Assembly: GCA_963556255.1 (NCBI GenBank)
Contig: OY744607.1
Span: forward strand, 46,788,611 to 46,852,610
Source of the DNA: Allolobophora icterica
Lineage: Eukaryota; Annelida; Clitellata; Crassiclitellata; Lumbricidae
Reading direction: 5' to 3'
Length of the DNA stretch: 64,000 nt
Position numbers and translations under genes: made by a program. This document shows positions 46,000 to 57,700 of the stretch, in pieces. How positions within the stretch are numbered: position 1 is the first letter of the stretch; each line of letters opens with the position of its first letter. The notes under the pieces were generated by a model. The model searched no databases. It saw only the letters and a program-made list of their open reading frames with translations, and was not told where the DNA came from.

Positions 46000-46275
46000 C
46001 GGTTTCCCTATATATATGTGCACATAAAATCGAGGTACATACACATCGATGCAATAATGTAATTGTAATTTGTAACTTTTGTTGAGCTTGTGTCTATGAT
46101 GCAAGACATCAACCCAGCCGTAATCAGGTCAATATCAAGAAGATCAGTCTATAGGACAGAGAGCCAGCCTATGGTGGATAAGCAATTTGAAAGATTGAGA
46201 ACGTGTGAAACAAGCGACTGAGCAGAGCGCACAGACACAGAGATAGAGTTCCAAAAAGTAGGCTAGGTCCGTGAT

Positions 46276-46331
<56 letters not shown>

Positions 46332-48960
46332 GTGTGTGTTAATGTAATTGTAATCACAGATTCATATAGCGCCTCTTAGAGAGTAGCTTACTATTCTGTA
46401 ATGTAAAGTAGACCTGATATTGTGAAGTACAATAAAATATGAAGACTATACCTTATATCTTTGGGCGCTGTAGAAATCCGGAGATTACGATTACGATTAC
46501 GATATCCTATATATGCCTATGCTGTTGTCAACAGTCAACATACTATGAAGAAAAATGAATTCAGACGACAGATAAAAAATATAGCCTACGTCTAGAAGAC
46601 CTGTTGTGTCTACGACGTAGCGTTAGCGCAATGTCATAGCTCTGCAGACTGCCCATAAAGGAAACATTCAACTTGATGATTCAAGCGTTAACCTAGACGT
46701 ACGAAACCTAAAGCTCTGTATGGCTTTAGCAAACTGTACAAACAACAGTTACTTCATTTAGCTGTGCGACATCTCACCTGCAACTCTAGAAGTCCAGTAA
46801 AGCAAATCCTATGGAGCCTACAGAAGTCTCTACGTACCACTACAGGCTTAACATTGCAGATTGGATAGGGTTTTCGGCTTAGTTGAGGTCTGGGTCTGAC
46901 CGTGTAAACGCCGCAAACTAGGTTCAACTGTTAAATGTTGGCTGAATTCCTTGCAGGCAACATGCTGACAATTATAGGCTATAGCCTCTGGTTAAGGCAG
47001 TCACTACTATTAGCCATCTGTTGCTTGGCAATGACAGACATAGTTACACAGTGTTCTGAAGCCAGATGTACACAGGTTATTCTTTTCTGATCATTACTTC
47101 CATCCATCGATCTCTGATCGATCGGATTTGGTTTCTCTGATCGATCTATTTCGACAGATCGATCAATTATTTCGACCTGGCTTCTAAATTGGATTATGAT
47201 TTTGACAGCGGTTTAACTCGAAGCGACCATCGACTGGATATTACGATAGCGGCGCTATAGAAGCAATTGGACCGGATTAGATTAGATTGGATAAGATAAG
47301 GCTTTACTAGAGGGGGTGACCCAATTAGGGTCAAACAACACTGGCTTCAATATCTGTTACCCTCGCATAGCCTATTTCGTTTGTTAGTTTTAACTTGTGC
47401 TAATGCACTTATAAGTGATTCTTATGTCTTCGAAATGTAAGCCTACCTGGACTTCTATAGGCCTAAAGTGGATTCTAGGAACCCCTCAAAAACGCGATAT
47501 GACCAGGTAAACGAGCTAGGAGCCTTCAAGCCTAGTTGAAATCTAGAAAGCGGTCTTACCCTCTTGTCATCTCTGCAAGAAAATTTTTGCTGTTATGCAC
47601 TTATTAAGCGCGACTGTTTAATCACCAGGCATCAATCGAAGGGCTGAGCAATTGTGAGAGGAGGATTTGCTTAAGGTAGGCTACCTGCACAGCAACTCCT
47701 CAGAGGAGACTCGAATCCGTAGCCTACTCTCCGCGTTACAAGGCTCTATAACCACTCGGCTGACGTGTTCCGCAAAGTAAGTGTCTAGACACAATTAACC
47801 CATAGAGCAAACTTGGCACGATCTTACCTGCGAGCCTTTCGACGACCACGCTATGAATGATGTAATACCAGCACAGCTAGGCCTCCAATACTGTAGTATT
47901 AGGAGGGTCCAATAACAACGAACGTCTATCGGCCTATGAAAGCAGCGTGAAGTTATTATAATAGCAAAGGCGTTTCGGTCTAATTATTATTAGCTTGACT
48001 GCAATGAATTCGTCTCAACAGCACAAGACTGCGACCATCAAAACTGTGTGCGACCTAGGAAACTTTCAGGGGTCTACGAAAGTATGAAATGAGATATTAA
48101 ACGATTGACCGGGAAAATGGATACAGGAAAACAGCAAATAACAGCAAATTCAAATTTACTAACTTTTGTACTGAAACAGTTTAAGTCTAATGTGAATGCT
48201 TTAATGCAGAGTTGGTAGTTGAGTTGGGGCAATGGGGTCTACGAATGCAAGAGTGCTTAGGGCCTACGACGACCTTAAAACGGCCCTGCAGACTGATATA
48301 ATTAAGGACATAATATAGGCCTACTCAGTATTTGGCTTTGCCTTCATACAGAGATTTCAGCACAAACTTTGGCGATGCCTGGCATGAACACACGCACACA
48401 CAATAGATGCACTCACGCATAAATTTATATGCACATACACACACACATACATTTCCTAATCATACATCCACACATACATTCACGCATGAATAAATATATG
48501 TATAAACACACACAAACACATGCATATACATTAAACATCTTGTTTGGTATTAAACTTATTATGTTCCTGATTGTCCCAAGTTCTTCACGCTTGAATGCGT
48601 CGATCCTTCACCAAGCGTCGTTCATTGACTTGCTCTTCTGAATCCATGCAGTTGTACACAAGCCCCTTGAAGCATAATCTAAAATTCTTGAGTATACCAG
48701 TCAAATAGGAGTCAACAGTATAATCAGTGGTTAGCCTCGGCCGGATTCCGCTGGATCTGAAACTGGCAACGAATTTTTCCTTTGCTGGGCCAAGATTTTC
48801 GTTCTGCTCTCAGTCGCTAATTATGACCTTATGTCACTTCGTTCTCCACTTTCAGATTGCTTATCCACCATAGACAGCCTTAATGGACTGATCTGGATAC
48901 TGACCCGATTACGGTGTTGTAATGGTGCACCATCGGTTGATGCTTTGTGCATTTGACACC
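46000..48960. other. Upstream of ACSS, no further gene seen
   Basis: Should hold the ACSS promoter and 5' UTR; no element was singled out. Visible repeats: a GGATAAGCAATTTGAAA family copy (46110-46260), an (AT)n run (46278-46330), a (GATTAC)n tail (46460-46505), a GATCGATC cluster (47100-47170), a minus-strand tRNA-SINE (47650-47780) and CA-rich sequence (48390-48520). Confidence 0.5.
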
Positions 48961-49079
48961 GGCACAATCATCATCATCATCATCATCATCAGGATCCGTG
49001 GGTCGAAGGCCCGTAGGTGTCCAATGCATGGTCTATCACTTTTTTCCAGTCCCCGGTCTTGTGCTAATATTCTTAAGCT

Positions 49080-49530
49080 GTGCAGATCTTGTTTACACCA
49101 ATCTTCGATGTCGTCTGTCCACTCTCTTATGAGGGATGTGTTGCACTGGCTTCCATTCCCACTACGAATCACATATATAGGGTTTCTGCGCTTGTTAGGC
49201 GCTGCTTGGAGGGACTAGCGCCCCTATACTTACAGGGTTTCTGTCGCCCTACATCTGTTGTCCAGCGGCGATCTAACCTTCGATCAGCTGATCAGGCTGT
49301 AGGCTACTCATGGTCCCTCGCTCGCGTACCGCAATCATGCAGCGCCGCTCCTTCTCTGTTGCTGGTCCTATGATCTGGAATGGGCTCCCAATAGCGCTCC
49401 GTCTGGTCCCTATAGATCACTCTACTACTTTTTATACTAATTTGAAGACTGTTCTCTTTAGCCGTGGCTTAACTGGGAGCGCTCCTGAGTAGACAGCCTT
49501 GAAGGGGCGCTATATAAATGTTCCGTAAAT
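49080..49530 (+). mobile_element. LINE fragment, C-terminus and 3' end
   Basis: RVSALVRRCLEGLAPLYLQG, then SRTAIMQRRSFSVAGPMIWN and LKTVLFSRGLTGSAPE, the same family as 6011-6478. The 3' end is GAAGGGGCGCTATATAAATG. Confidence 0.85.
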
Positions 49531-49534
49531 GAAA

Positions 49535-50075
49535 TGAAATCTCTGTTGGGTCTGCCCCTCCGCCCATTTCCATCCATAGTTCTCATCACGGTTTTTATTT
49601 TTCTATTATCATCCATTCTACATATATGTCCAAATAGACTTAGTTTTCTCTTCATTATTGTTTGCATTAAATCTTTCTTTATATTCAGTCTTCTTCGAAC
49701 CTCCAAATTTGTCACCTTCATTGTCCAATTTAGGTGTAGTATTCTTCTACAGCAGTACATTTCAAATGCCAATATTTTATCCTGGTCCGTCTTTTTAATT
49801 GTCCATGATTCACAGGCATAAAGAGCTGTGCTAAACACACATGTTTTTAAGATATTTAATTTGATCTTGTAACTGATTTGTTTGGTCTTCCTTTTGGTGT
49901 TTAGTCCTGCCATGACTCCCTTTGCCTTTGCTATTCTTGCCTTTATGTCCCTTGTGCAATCATTTTTCCATGTTAGCAAACTGCCTAAGTACACAAATTC
50001 TGTTACATTTTCAATCACCTCCTCTTGCACTCTTATTTCTTTTTCTATTGACCCGGCACCATAGTTGTTAAAAAC
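49535..50075 (-). mobile_element. LINE fragment, reverse transcriptase C-terminus, opposite strand
   Basis: Minus-strand frame with TEFVYLGSLLTWKNDCTRDI, then CESWTIKKTDQDKILAFEMY, then RRILHLNW and GRRGRPNRD. Related in layout to the LINE at 180-1091 but a different subfamily. It abuts the tail of the LINE at 49080-49530 in tail-to-tail arrangement. Confidence 0.8.
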
Positions 50076-50099
50076 GATAGAAACTAAATAAAAAATGAT

Positions 50100-51115
50100 A
50101 AATGCATTTCAATTTAGCCAATGCTGAGTTTGTCTTTCTCGTTTATCCAATTAACGTGAATCCATTCCGCACCCTTTTCTTTTGGCATTTTAGATAACTT
50201 AGAAATAATTTTATTTCTTGTATTGTGCTATTTCATAAAGTACTTATTTCTCAAATGATGACGTAAATAGTGAGGTAAATTAGCTGAATCCTTGAAAGTA
50301 CGGAGACAACGTAAGGGACATCAGACAAAAATTAAACAGAAACTGAAAAACATTAACAGACAGTAAATAAATAAATATAAATAAAGTTACATAAAAAACG
50401 GAAAAAACGACAGGAAAAATAAAAAACGACGTTTTTTGGGAAAAAATAAAAAACGAAAAAAACGTTTTTAACATCTATGCCCGGCACAACAGAAGTTAAA
50501 AATTAGAATTATTTGAGATCCTACACGTAATGGGGGAGATCCGACACCTAATGGGGGTGAATCGACACCTAATGTGTGAGATTCGCCTGTAAGGCTGTGA
50601 CGATTGATGGCTCATTTAATGATATCCCCATTGAGCAGAGCTCAAATAAAGCATTCAAAGCAATTAACAAGAAGTGATTGTGTTTAATTTTACTAAAACG
50701 ATTATTAATACAAATCTCTATGTAAAGTGTAACACATACTGAGAAGAACAAGCGAACGAGTAACATCGCAAACGACTAGACCTATACTTGTGCTCAGCAT
50801 ACTTACACCCGGCATACTTGTCCTCAGCATACTTGTCCTCAGCATACTGCATGTAAAAAGCAGAAACACCAAGAAGAAAATTTTAGAATACGAAACAATC
50901 ACTTCAGCGTTCTGAGGTCTGTTTTGATGACTAAGCACATTTAGTAATTATGTACAAGCCTAGACAATGACAAAGCAGGCCAACTGGTCTGAACTCATCA
51001 GGGTCAATATTCGTCCGAGTTTACGTTTATCACCACGGGCATTTCTGAATATATGGTCAAAATGTGTGTATTACTAAACAGCTGATATCATACTTGATAC
51101 CTAACATCAGTTAAT
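50100..51115. other. No gene or known repeat recognised
   Basis: Contains GGGGGAGATCCGACACCTAATG-type short repeats at 50525-50580 and CATACTTGTCCTCAG repeats at 50795-50845; otherwise unremarkable. Confidence 0.5.
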
Positions 51116-51119
51116 GTAT

Positions 51120-51545
51120 ACAAAGTCTATAGGTAAATTTCACAATCAGTTTACATGTAAATTTTACAAAGAGCAGTCAGTATACATGTAAATTTGACCA
51201 AGACCATTCTCTTAACATGTAAATTTTAGAAAGACCAATCAATTTACATGCAAATGTTATAAAGACCTATCAGTTTATATATAAATTTTACAAAGACCAA
51301 TCAATTTACATGTAAATGTTACAAAGACCATTCAGTTTACATGTAAATTTTAGAAAGACCATTCAGTTTACATGTAAATTTTAGAAAGACCAATCAGTTT
51401 ACATGTAAATTTTAGAAAGACCAATCAGTTTACATGTAAAATTCAGTTTACATGTAGTAAATTTTACAAAGACCAATCAGTTTACATGTAAATTTTACAA
51501 AGACCAATCAGTTTACATGAAAATTTTACCAAGAGCAGTCAGTTA
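51120..51545. repeat. Minisatellite of ~31-bp AGTTTACATGTAAATTTTA units
   Basis: About fourteen imperfect units with the palindrome TTTACATGTAAA followed by TTTTA(C/G)AAAGACCAATC. It lies between ACSS and alpha-SNAP. Confidence 0.85.
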
Positions 51546-51829
51546 TTTGCTGGATGAGAATTTAAGCTTTACACAGTATGCTAATGATGCTACAGACAGA
51601 TTAGTTTAGATTCAATAGTGATAAACGAATAGAAAAAGCAACCAAAAATTTTCCAATTACTCCAGATACTTTACGTAAACCACACAAACCTTCTGGTCTT
51701 ACAAGAACTTTAATATCCATAAAAGAAAGCCAACAAGACACCAAGACTATCACATTAGTTATGCTTAGTTTAAGAATTCTGACTGCCATTATTAATTATT
51801 AACTTCTAAATTGCCCCAGTGCCTGATGC

Positions 51830-52080
51830 ACAAGCCATCAACCGATGGCACACCAAAACCAAGCCGTAGTCAGGTCAATATCCAGAAGATCAGTCTGTTA
51901 AGACACAGAGGTAGCCTATGGTGGATAAGCAATTTGAAAAGGTACCTAAGTCAAGTTCAGAAGGATATGACATAAGCAACTGAGCAGAATGAACGGATAC
52001 TCGGAGAGGTAGAGTTCCAAAATCTACGTCCAGCAACCGAAAAAGCTTCATAGCAACTGAAAAAGCTCACTCATTATCTT
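51830..52080 (+). repeat. Dispersed repeat with GTGGATAAGCAATTTGAAA core
   Basis: The core, together with AGTCAGGTCAATATCC, GATCAGTCTGTTAAGACA and ACTGAGCAGA, is also at 11250-11400 (+), 46110-46260 (+) and 48700-48950 (-). Four copies in 64 kb; no coding, no clear ends. From 52080 to 53600 nothing else is recognised. Confidence 0.65.
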
Positions 52081-53624
52081 CATAAATTTCCTTCAGCATG
52101 CAATAATAAAACAGCTGGAATGCCTTCTTCAGAGTCAATTTAACAGCAGTTTAAAGGCAAGAAACATTATTTTTTCTGTCTATAACTTCACAAAGCTTAG
52201 AGACTTTGGAGACACGCTAGTGCATTGCTTTGAATCAAAGATAAATTTGATATTTATCCAGACATGACAGTAGCAACACAGTAAAATATATAAATAATGG
52301 CAAGATACTACTGATCAAGGTAGTATATTGGGCATTACCTACAACACAAAATTGGAAATTCTTTGTAAAACATGGATTTTGGCAGGGACTAGCATTTCGT
52401 AAACATATCAGTCTGCTTGGAAAAGTAAAGTATTTCTTCTACAGACTCCTCACTAAAGTCCTCACTAATGCACGACTCTTCCTACCAACTTTTCCTTGAA
52501 ACTGACACATTAATCTAGCATAATTTTGTTAACGATATATTTCACGTGCCCAGAGTTAAGTACATCTGAATCTGAGGCACAAGGCAAGTGTGATCAAACA
52601 GCATCCTCAAACTCACAAACGTTAGGTTACCAACCAAGTGTGATACCAAACAGAGTGCCATGCTGAACACAGGGGCCGTGGTTGCAGCGGTGGTTTAAGT
52701 ATGGTAATTAAGTAAATCCGCCTAGAATATGGGGACTGTTGGCTATCATATTTGTTTCTGTCATTATGGCCCTGACCCCAGTTTTACTGCAACTCTTTCC
52801 AACTTCAAAATCTGGATATGCTCCTTCACTGCTTAACAGATGATAATAATCTACACGAGTATATCTCAGAAAATAAAAATATCTGCATAAAACTTTCCAA
52901 AGAATTAACTGGATTCCACAATTTCATACAAATTAGCGCATAATGCGGTGTATTTAATTATATTGATTAGCGCTTTATAAATCTTCATGTAGTAATAACC
53001 ATCATAACGTTTTTGGAGACGTATTCAAATGGTGCAGATTTAAGAATCTGCCGCCTGTAGACCAAGCTTTTGCAGCCCATAATATTTATGTTCCGTTATA
53101 TACTAATAAAATAACACAACTTTAAAACGTTTACAAATTATATAGTAAAATTAATGTTATGCATTTATTGTCATGTCGCTTGCAGTTTTAAATAAAACTT
53201 AATGCTCAATTTTTAATTTGTTTAGTTCTCAAGTTTTGCAGCTCTCTGGACTGCTCTGCTTAAGACCATGGGCCTCGTTGGTTCTTGCAGCAAATCCGCT
53301 ACTGTAGCCCAGTACCAGGATGTTTAAGAAAATGTACCAGCCCAGTACCAGGACGCTTAAGAAAAGGTACTTCAAGAGACCATTACAAAAATGCCTCAAT
53401 GATTTACATTTGGCTACTCTGGAAGTTTCATTTCATACAGCAAAAGAACTGTTCAACTGACGTAATAGCGCTGATCAAGAACAAAATATGGCTGACAACA
53501 TGAAGAGGTTGTGACCAACCGGAGCACAAGTAGAATAAAGGAACTAAACAATACTGAATCAACTACTAGATTTCTAGAAAAACTCTTTGAACCGTGTTAA
53601 ATGCTAAACTGCAAGAGAAACAGA

Positions 53625-53770
<146 letters not shown>

Positions 53771-54117
53771 AGACAGACAGAAAGAGACAGAGAGAGATGC
53801 AAACAGGCAGACAGACACACAGACAGAAAGAGATTAAGAGAGACAAAGAGAGACTTAGAAGTGAGATGAAAACGCAGAGAGACAAACAGCCAGTAAGACA
53901 TAGACAGGCAGATTTAAAGAAAGACAGTGACAAGCAGACAGAGACAGACCCAGAAATCATCGACAGACAGACACACAGCCAGAGACAGACAGAGCCAGAA
54001 ACAGACATTAACTAAGAAATCATCAGTGGATTTGTAGGTTGGGTGAATGGGCATGCAGGTGGATGGGTAAGACAGGTGGATGCATCGATGGGTGGTGAGC
54101 CGGAGGGTGGTAGAGAC

Positions 54118-54700
54118 TTATCGAAGGTCGGAGTCGCTCTCGATTCCTCTTTTGATGCGAAGGAGCATCGTCGTATACCACTGGTCGAGTCTGGTCAGAC
54201 TGTCGTACTCCTTAACAGCGTCCGAGTATCTGTCGACATCGTGCTCTTCACAAGCAGTCGACAGCGTCTAATAACAGAACATCGCCGTGCTCTCAACATC
54301 AAAATCAAGGGGCATATAAGGGAACAAAATGAGCAGTAGGACAGATGGGCGCCTTGCAGGCTGCCATATAGTTAAATTCGACTCCTGTAAAACTTGTTAT
54401 CATCTGTTCCTACTACATCATGTAATCTTGCTCTGTACTTGACAGTTTGAAGTTACTAAACGATTATTATTATTGTCATCATTATTATAATGAAACAGAA
54501 TAAAATATGTCACTGAAATCCCTCCAATAATTTTTCTTTCTTTAGAGATTACCTTGTTTCAATAAAAAACAACAATAATAAAAAATCTGCTTTGTTATTT
54601 TTATATTTTCCCTACAAGGTAGATATGATCCCTCAGGACTTTAACAAAGTCACGAGGAAATGAAATCATCTGGAAATTGCTGCTGCTGTTGCTGCTGCTG

Positions 54701-54731
<31 letters not shown>

Positions 54732-57700
54732 GACTATAATTATAATTAGTACAGTAGTAATAATTAGTAATAGCAGTTATAATGGTAATGACAGTATTTA
54801 AGCTGTAAGGAACATTATTATTGTAATTATAAATGCAGATTTATATAGCAACTCTCAAAGAGACACATTACACGAGCTCAAATTATTATTCTATCAATAG
54901 TACATAAGATATATATATATATTTATATAAATAATATTATTATTAACAATACGATCACATTCCTGATCATCAGTTGTGTTTGTAGCTCAAGTAGATTGCA
55001 TACTTATATTAAACTGCTGTCGCAAAAATGAGAGAATGACGCATAAAACAAACTATCCGCCATTAAACTAATCTGAGAATGATGCAAGAGTTCAAACTAA
55101 AAACGTTTAAAAAATGTAAATTAAAAAATCTACATTTTTACTACAGTAGTAAAACCAGAAACACAATTTAATGAAACAGAAGAGAAACTAACGCTGAATA
55201 ATAGAAATCAGACAAAGTGTTTGCATCTCAGCACGTGAGGGGGAACCTCTGAGCAGTCCTGGAACTGCACACTGTACTCCACATACAGTTCAGCAACAGC
55301 TCCTAGCTAGACTAGAAGTAACAGCAAAAGTGCAGTTAGCAAAAAATGAAACTGAAACTGTCAAAATATCGAAACTGTCAAAAGAAAAGCTTGGAAACAA
55401 CATCAGAGAAACTGCATTGGTTGGTTAGTCGTTGTTTAACGACACTGTGTCATAACAAAGATGATTAGAGTCACCCTCCTCCTTTCTCCAGGCTTGAGAC
55501 TGGCACTGCCAGAGTACGAGCAGTGACCGAATTAGAGAAACAGCTTCCGTCAATTGCTCGCATTTATACCAGGCAGCATAGACAACTTTTATAGCTCCAC
55601 TCAACTAAGACTGCCTATCAACGTGGAAGACCAGCCCCATAGAGGCAGCCATGGGTATGAAGTATTGGCAACCTCATTTTCTTGGCCTCAGCGCATGAGG
55701 GTGGGTGGCCTGCCCTTTCCCTCATCGTCTGATCTTCCCACTGACAGAGTGGGTCAGTGTACTCCATATAGATGAGAATTTCTGTCCTGGCAGACATTTG
55801 AACCCAAACCTCTTGATTGATAGCACAGCAAACTAACCAATTCACTATCAAGCACTCCTATTAAAGTTGATCGAAAGTGAAATGGCAAAGAATAAGTATA
55901 GCACTATTCTAACAACAGTGAGAACATAAGCAAACTGTACAGAAAGAGAACTAGAGAGCAACAGTACAAGTCCAACCAACCACACGAATTCCATGAGAAC
56001 CCAAGACAATGTAAAATTGCAACTGCCTCACCAATAACAAAGGAAACTCGTCATGTAGATATCTATGCACGAATCTCCTTTTGTGTGTCACTTACCTTGA
56101 GCAGCTTGCACTCCCTGGAGTCTGAGAATGCCGGAAACATGTCCTCGTACTTGGAAACAGCATTCGCACCATCCTGCATGTCCTGGCACATGCGACACAG
56201 TGCGGCACGAAAGAAGTGCTCCTTGGCACTGTGCCGAAGAAGCTGGTTGTCCATGCACGAAGATCCCACCTAGGGCCAGAAGCACAAGTGGAATGGAATT
56301 GAATTGGCAATTCATAACTGTATTGTAATTGTAACCGAAGACTTATATAGCGCCACCCAGATCAGTGACGCTCTCGACCCGCATCAGTGCCAGCACCAGC
56401 AAAAAGAAAGGTTTTCAAGCGGAGAGGGCAAGAAGCTCTTGGCAGAGGGACTGGGGAAGACTGTTCCAGGCTGAAGGACCCACACAGGCGAAGCTCCTGG
56501 ATTGGGCTGTAGAACAGTGCATACGAGGAACAAATATGCCACGAGCCAAGAATCGCAAAGCCCTCACAGGCAAGGAAGAAATCGGGGTGCTGAAATTCAT
56601 TAGGTAAGATGGAGCAGACCAGTGAGGCAGTTGCGCATGAGGGTGAGGTTTTTGAACTGAATTCTCTGTTGTGATTCTTATTTGAACACCAATGATTTCT
56701 CATGTTATCGGAGTCTCAAATGAGCAGCTGAGGGATTCATTGATTGACTTGGTTTGTTACAATATTGGTCAGCATTGACTGGATTGGTTCATTTTTTGAT
56801 TGATGTTTTGATTGATTTATTTTCTTGTTGATTCCTTTGGTAAACATTTGTTAATAGATCCAATTAATACACTGATGGCTTGAGCGATTTCCTTCTCGAC
56901 TATTTAATTAAATATTAATATACTGCTAACAGACCTGACTTTGCACACACCTGTTCATAGACCTAAATCATAATTCACCTGTTCATAGAAATAAATCATA
57001 ATTCACCTGTTCATAGATCTGAATCATAATTCATCTGTTCACAGATCTGAATCATAATTCACCTGTTCATAGATCTTAATCATAATTCACCTGATCATTG
57101 ATCTGAACCTTAGTTACCTGTTCATAGATCTGAGCCGCCTTCTCGTACTGTTCATTCTGCGCAGCATACAGAGCCACTTTCAGCAGACATTTGTTCGCAG
57201 AACTGCAACAAATTGACGAAGAAATCTGTTAGCGACTACACAGAAATTCCACAGAAATTCCAAACAAAGGCAAAAGTAGTTTTATAACTGCAATCCAGCA
57301 CACCTAAAAAGGTTTCAAATGTATCGGCTGGAACAGACATCCGAACGTTGACGCCTCTTTTCGGGCGAGATTTGATTGGCTGACCTCAGGGTTTATAGTC
57401 CAAAAAATCACTGGACTGCTGCATACCTCAACCAAATATCAAACCAGCAGAATGAAAAGGAAATTACCTGTTGGATTCTTCACCTTGATAGAAGTCAGCT
57501 GCTTTCTGATAGTTGGTCATAACCTATGCACAGATAATGATATTACTACAATAACCAATCAATATTCTTTCAATAATCAATAGCCAATCAATATTCCTTC
57601 AATAACCAATCAGTATTCATTAAATAACCAATAAATATTTCTTCAATAACCAATCAATATTCCTTCAATAACTAATCCAAATTCCTTCAAAAGTCAACCA

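Larger units (their letters stand above)
26878..45449. mobile_element. Polinton/Maverick (adintovirus-like) DNA transposon, 18,572 bp
   Basis: Both ends carry the same 100-bp inverted repeat (26878-26977 and 45350-45449, identical by eye), beginning AG and ending CT, flanked by a perfect 6-bp duplication TTGATA. Inside are the full Polinton hallmarks: retroviral-type integrase, protein-primed type B polymerase, FtsK/HerA-type packaging ATPase, adenain-like protease, penton-like and double-jelly-roll-type capsid proteins. Such elements self-synthesise and may form virions. It lies in ACSS intron 1, with most genes on the strand opposite to ACSS. A SINE (27785-27870) and a LINE (29147-30115) are nested in the left arm. 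Damage is limited: polymerase frameshift near 41690 and a rearranged SAP/NUMOD1 locus. The identical termini point to a fairly recent insertion. Confidence 0.95.

Noticed and set aside
45450..45480. TTGATA duplication as chance within a TTGATACATTGATACATTG repeat
   Set aside because: The right flank is repetitive, but the left copy abuts the terminus exactly and the element starts AG and ends CT, so a true 6-bp duplication is favoured.
51120..51545. CRISPR-like array
   Set aside because: Units are contiguous with no unique spacers, in an animal genome; it is a minisatellite. The same applies to 22262-22535, 57535-57895 and 62870-63050.
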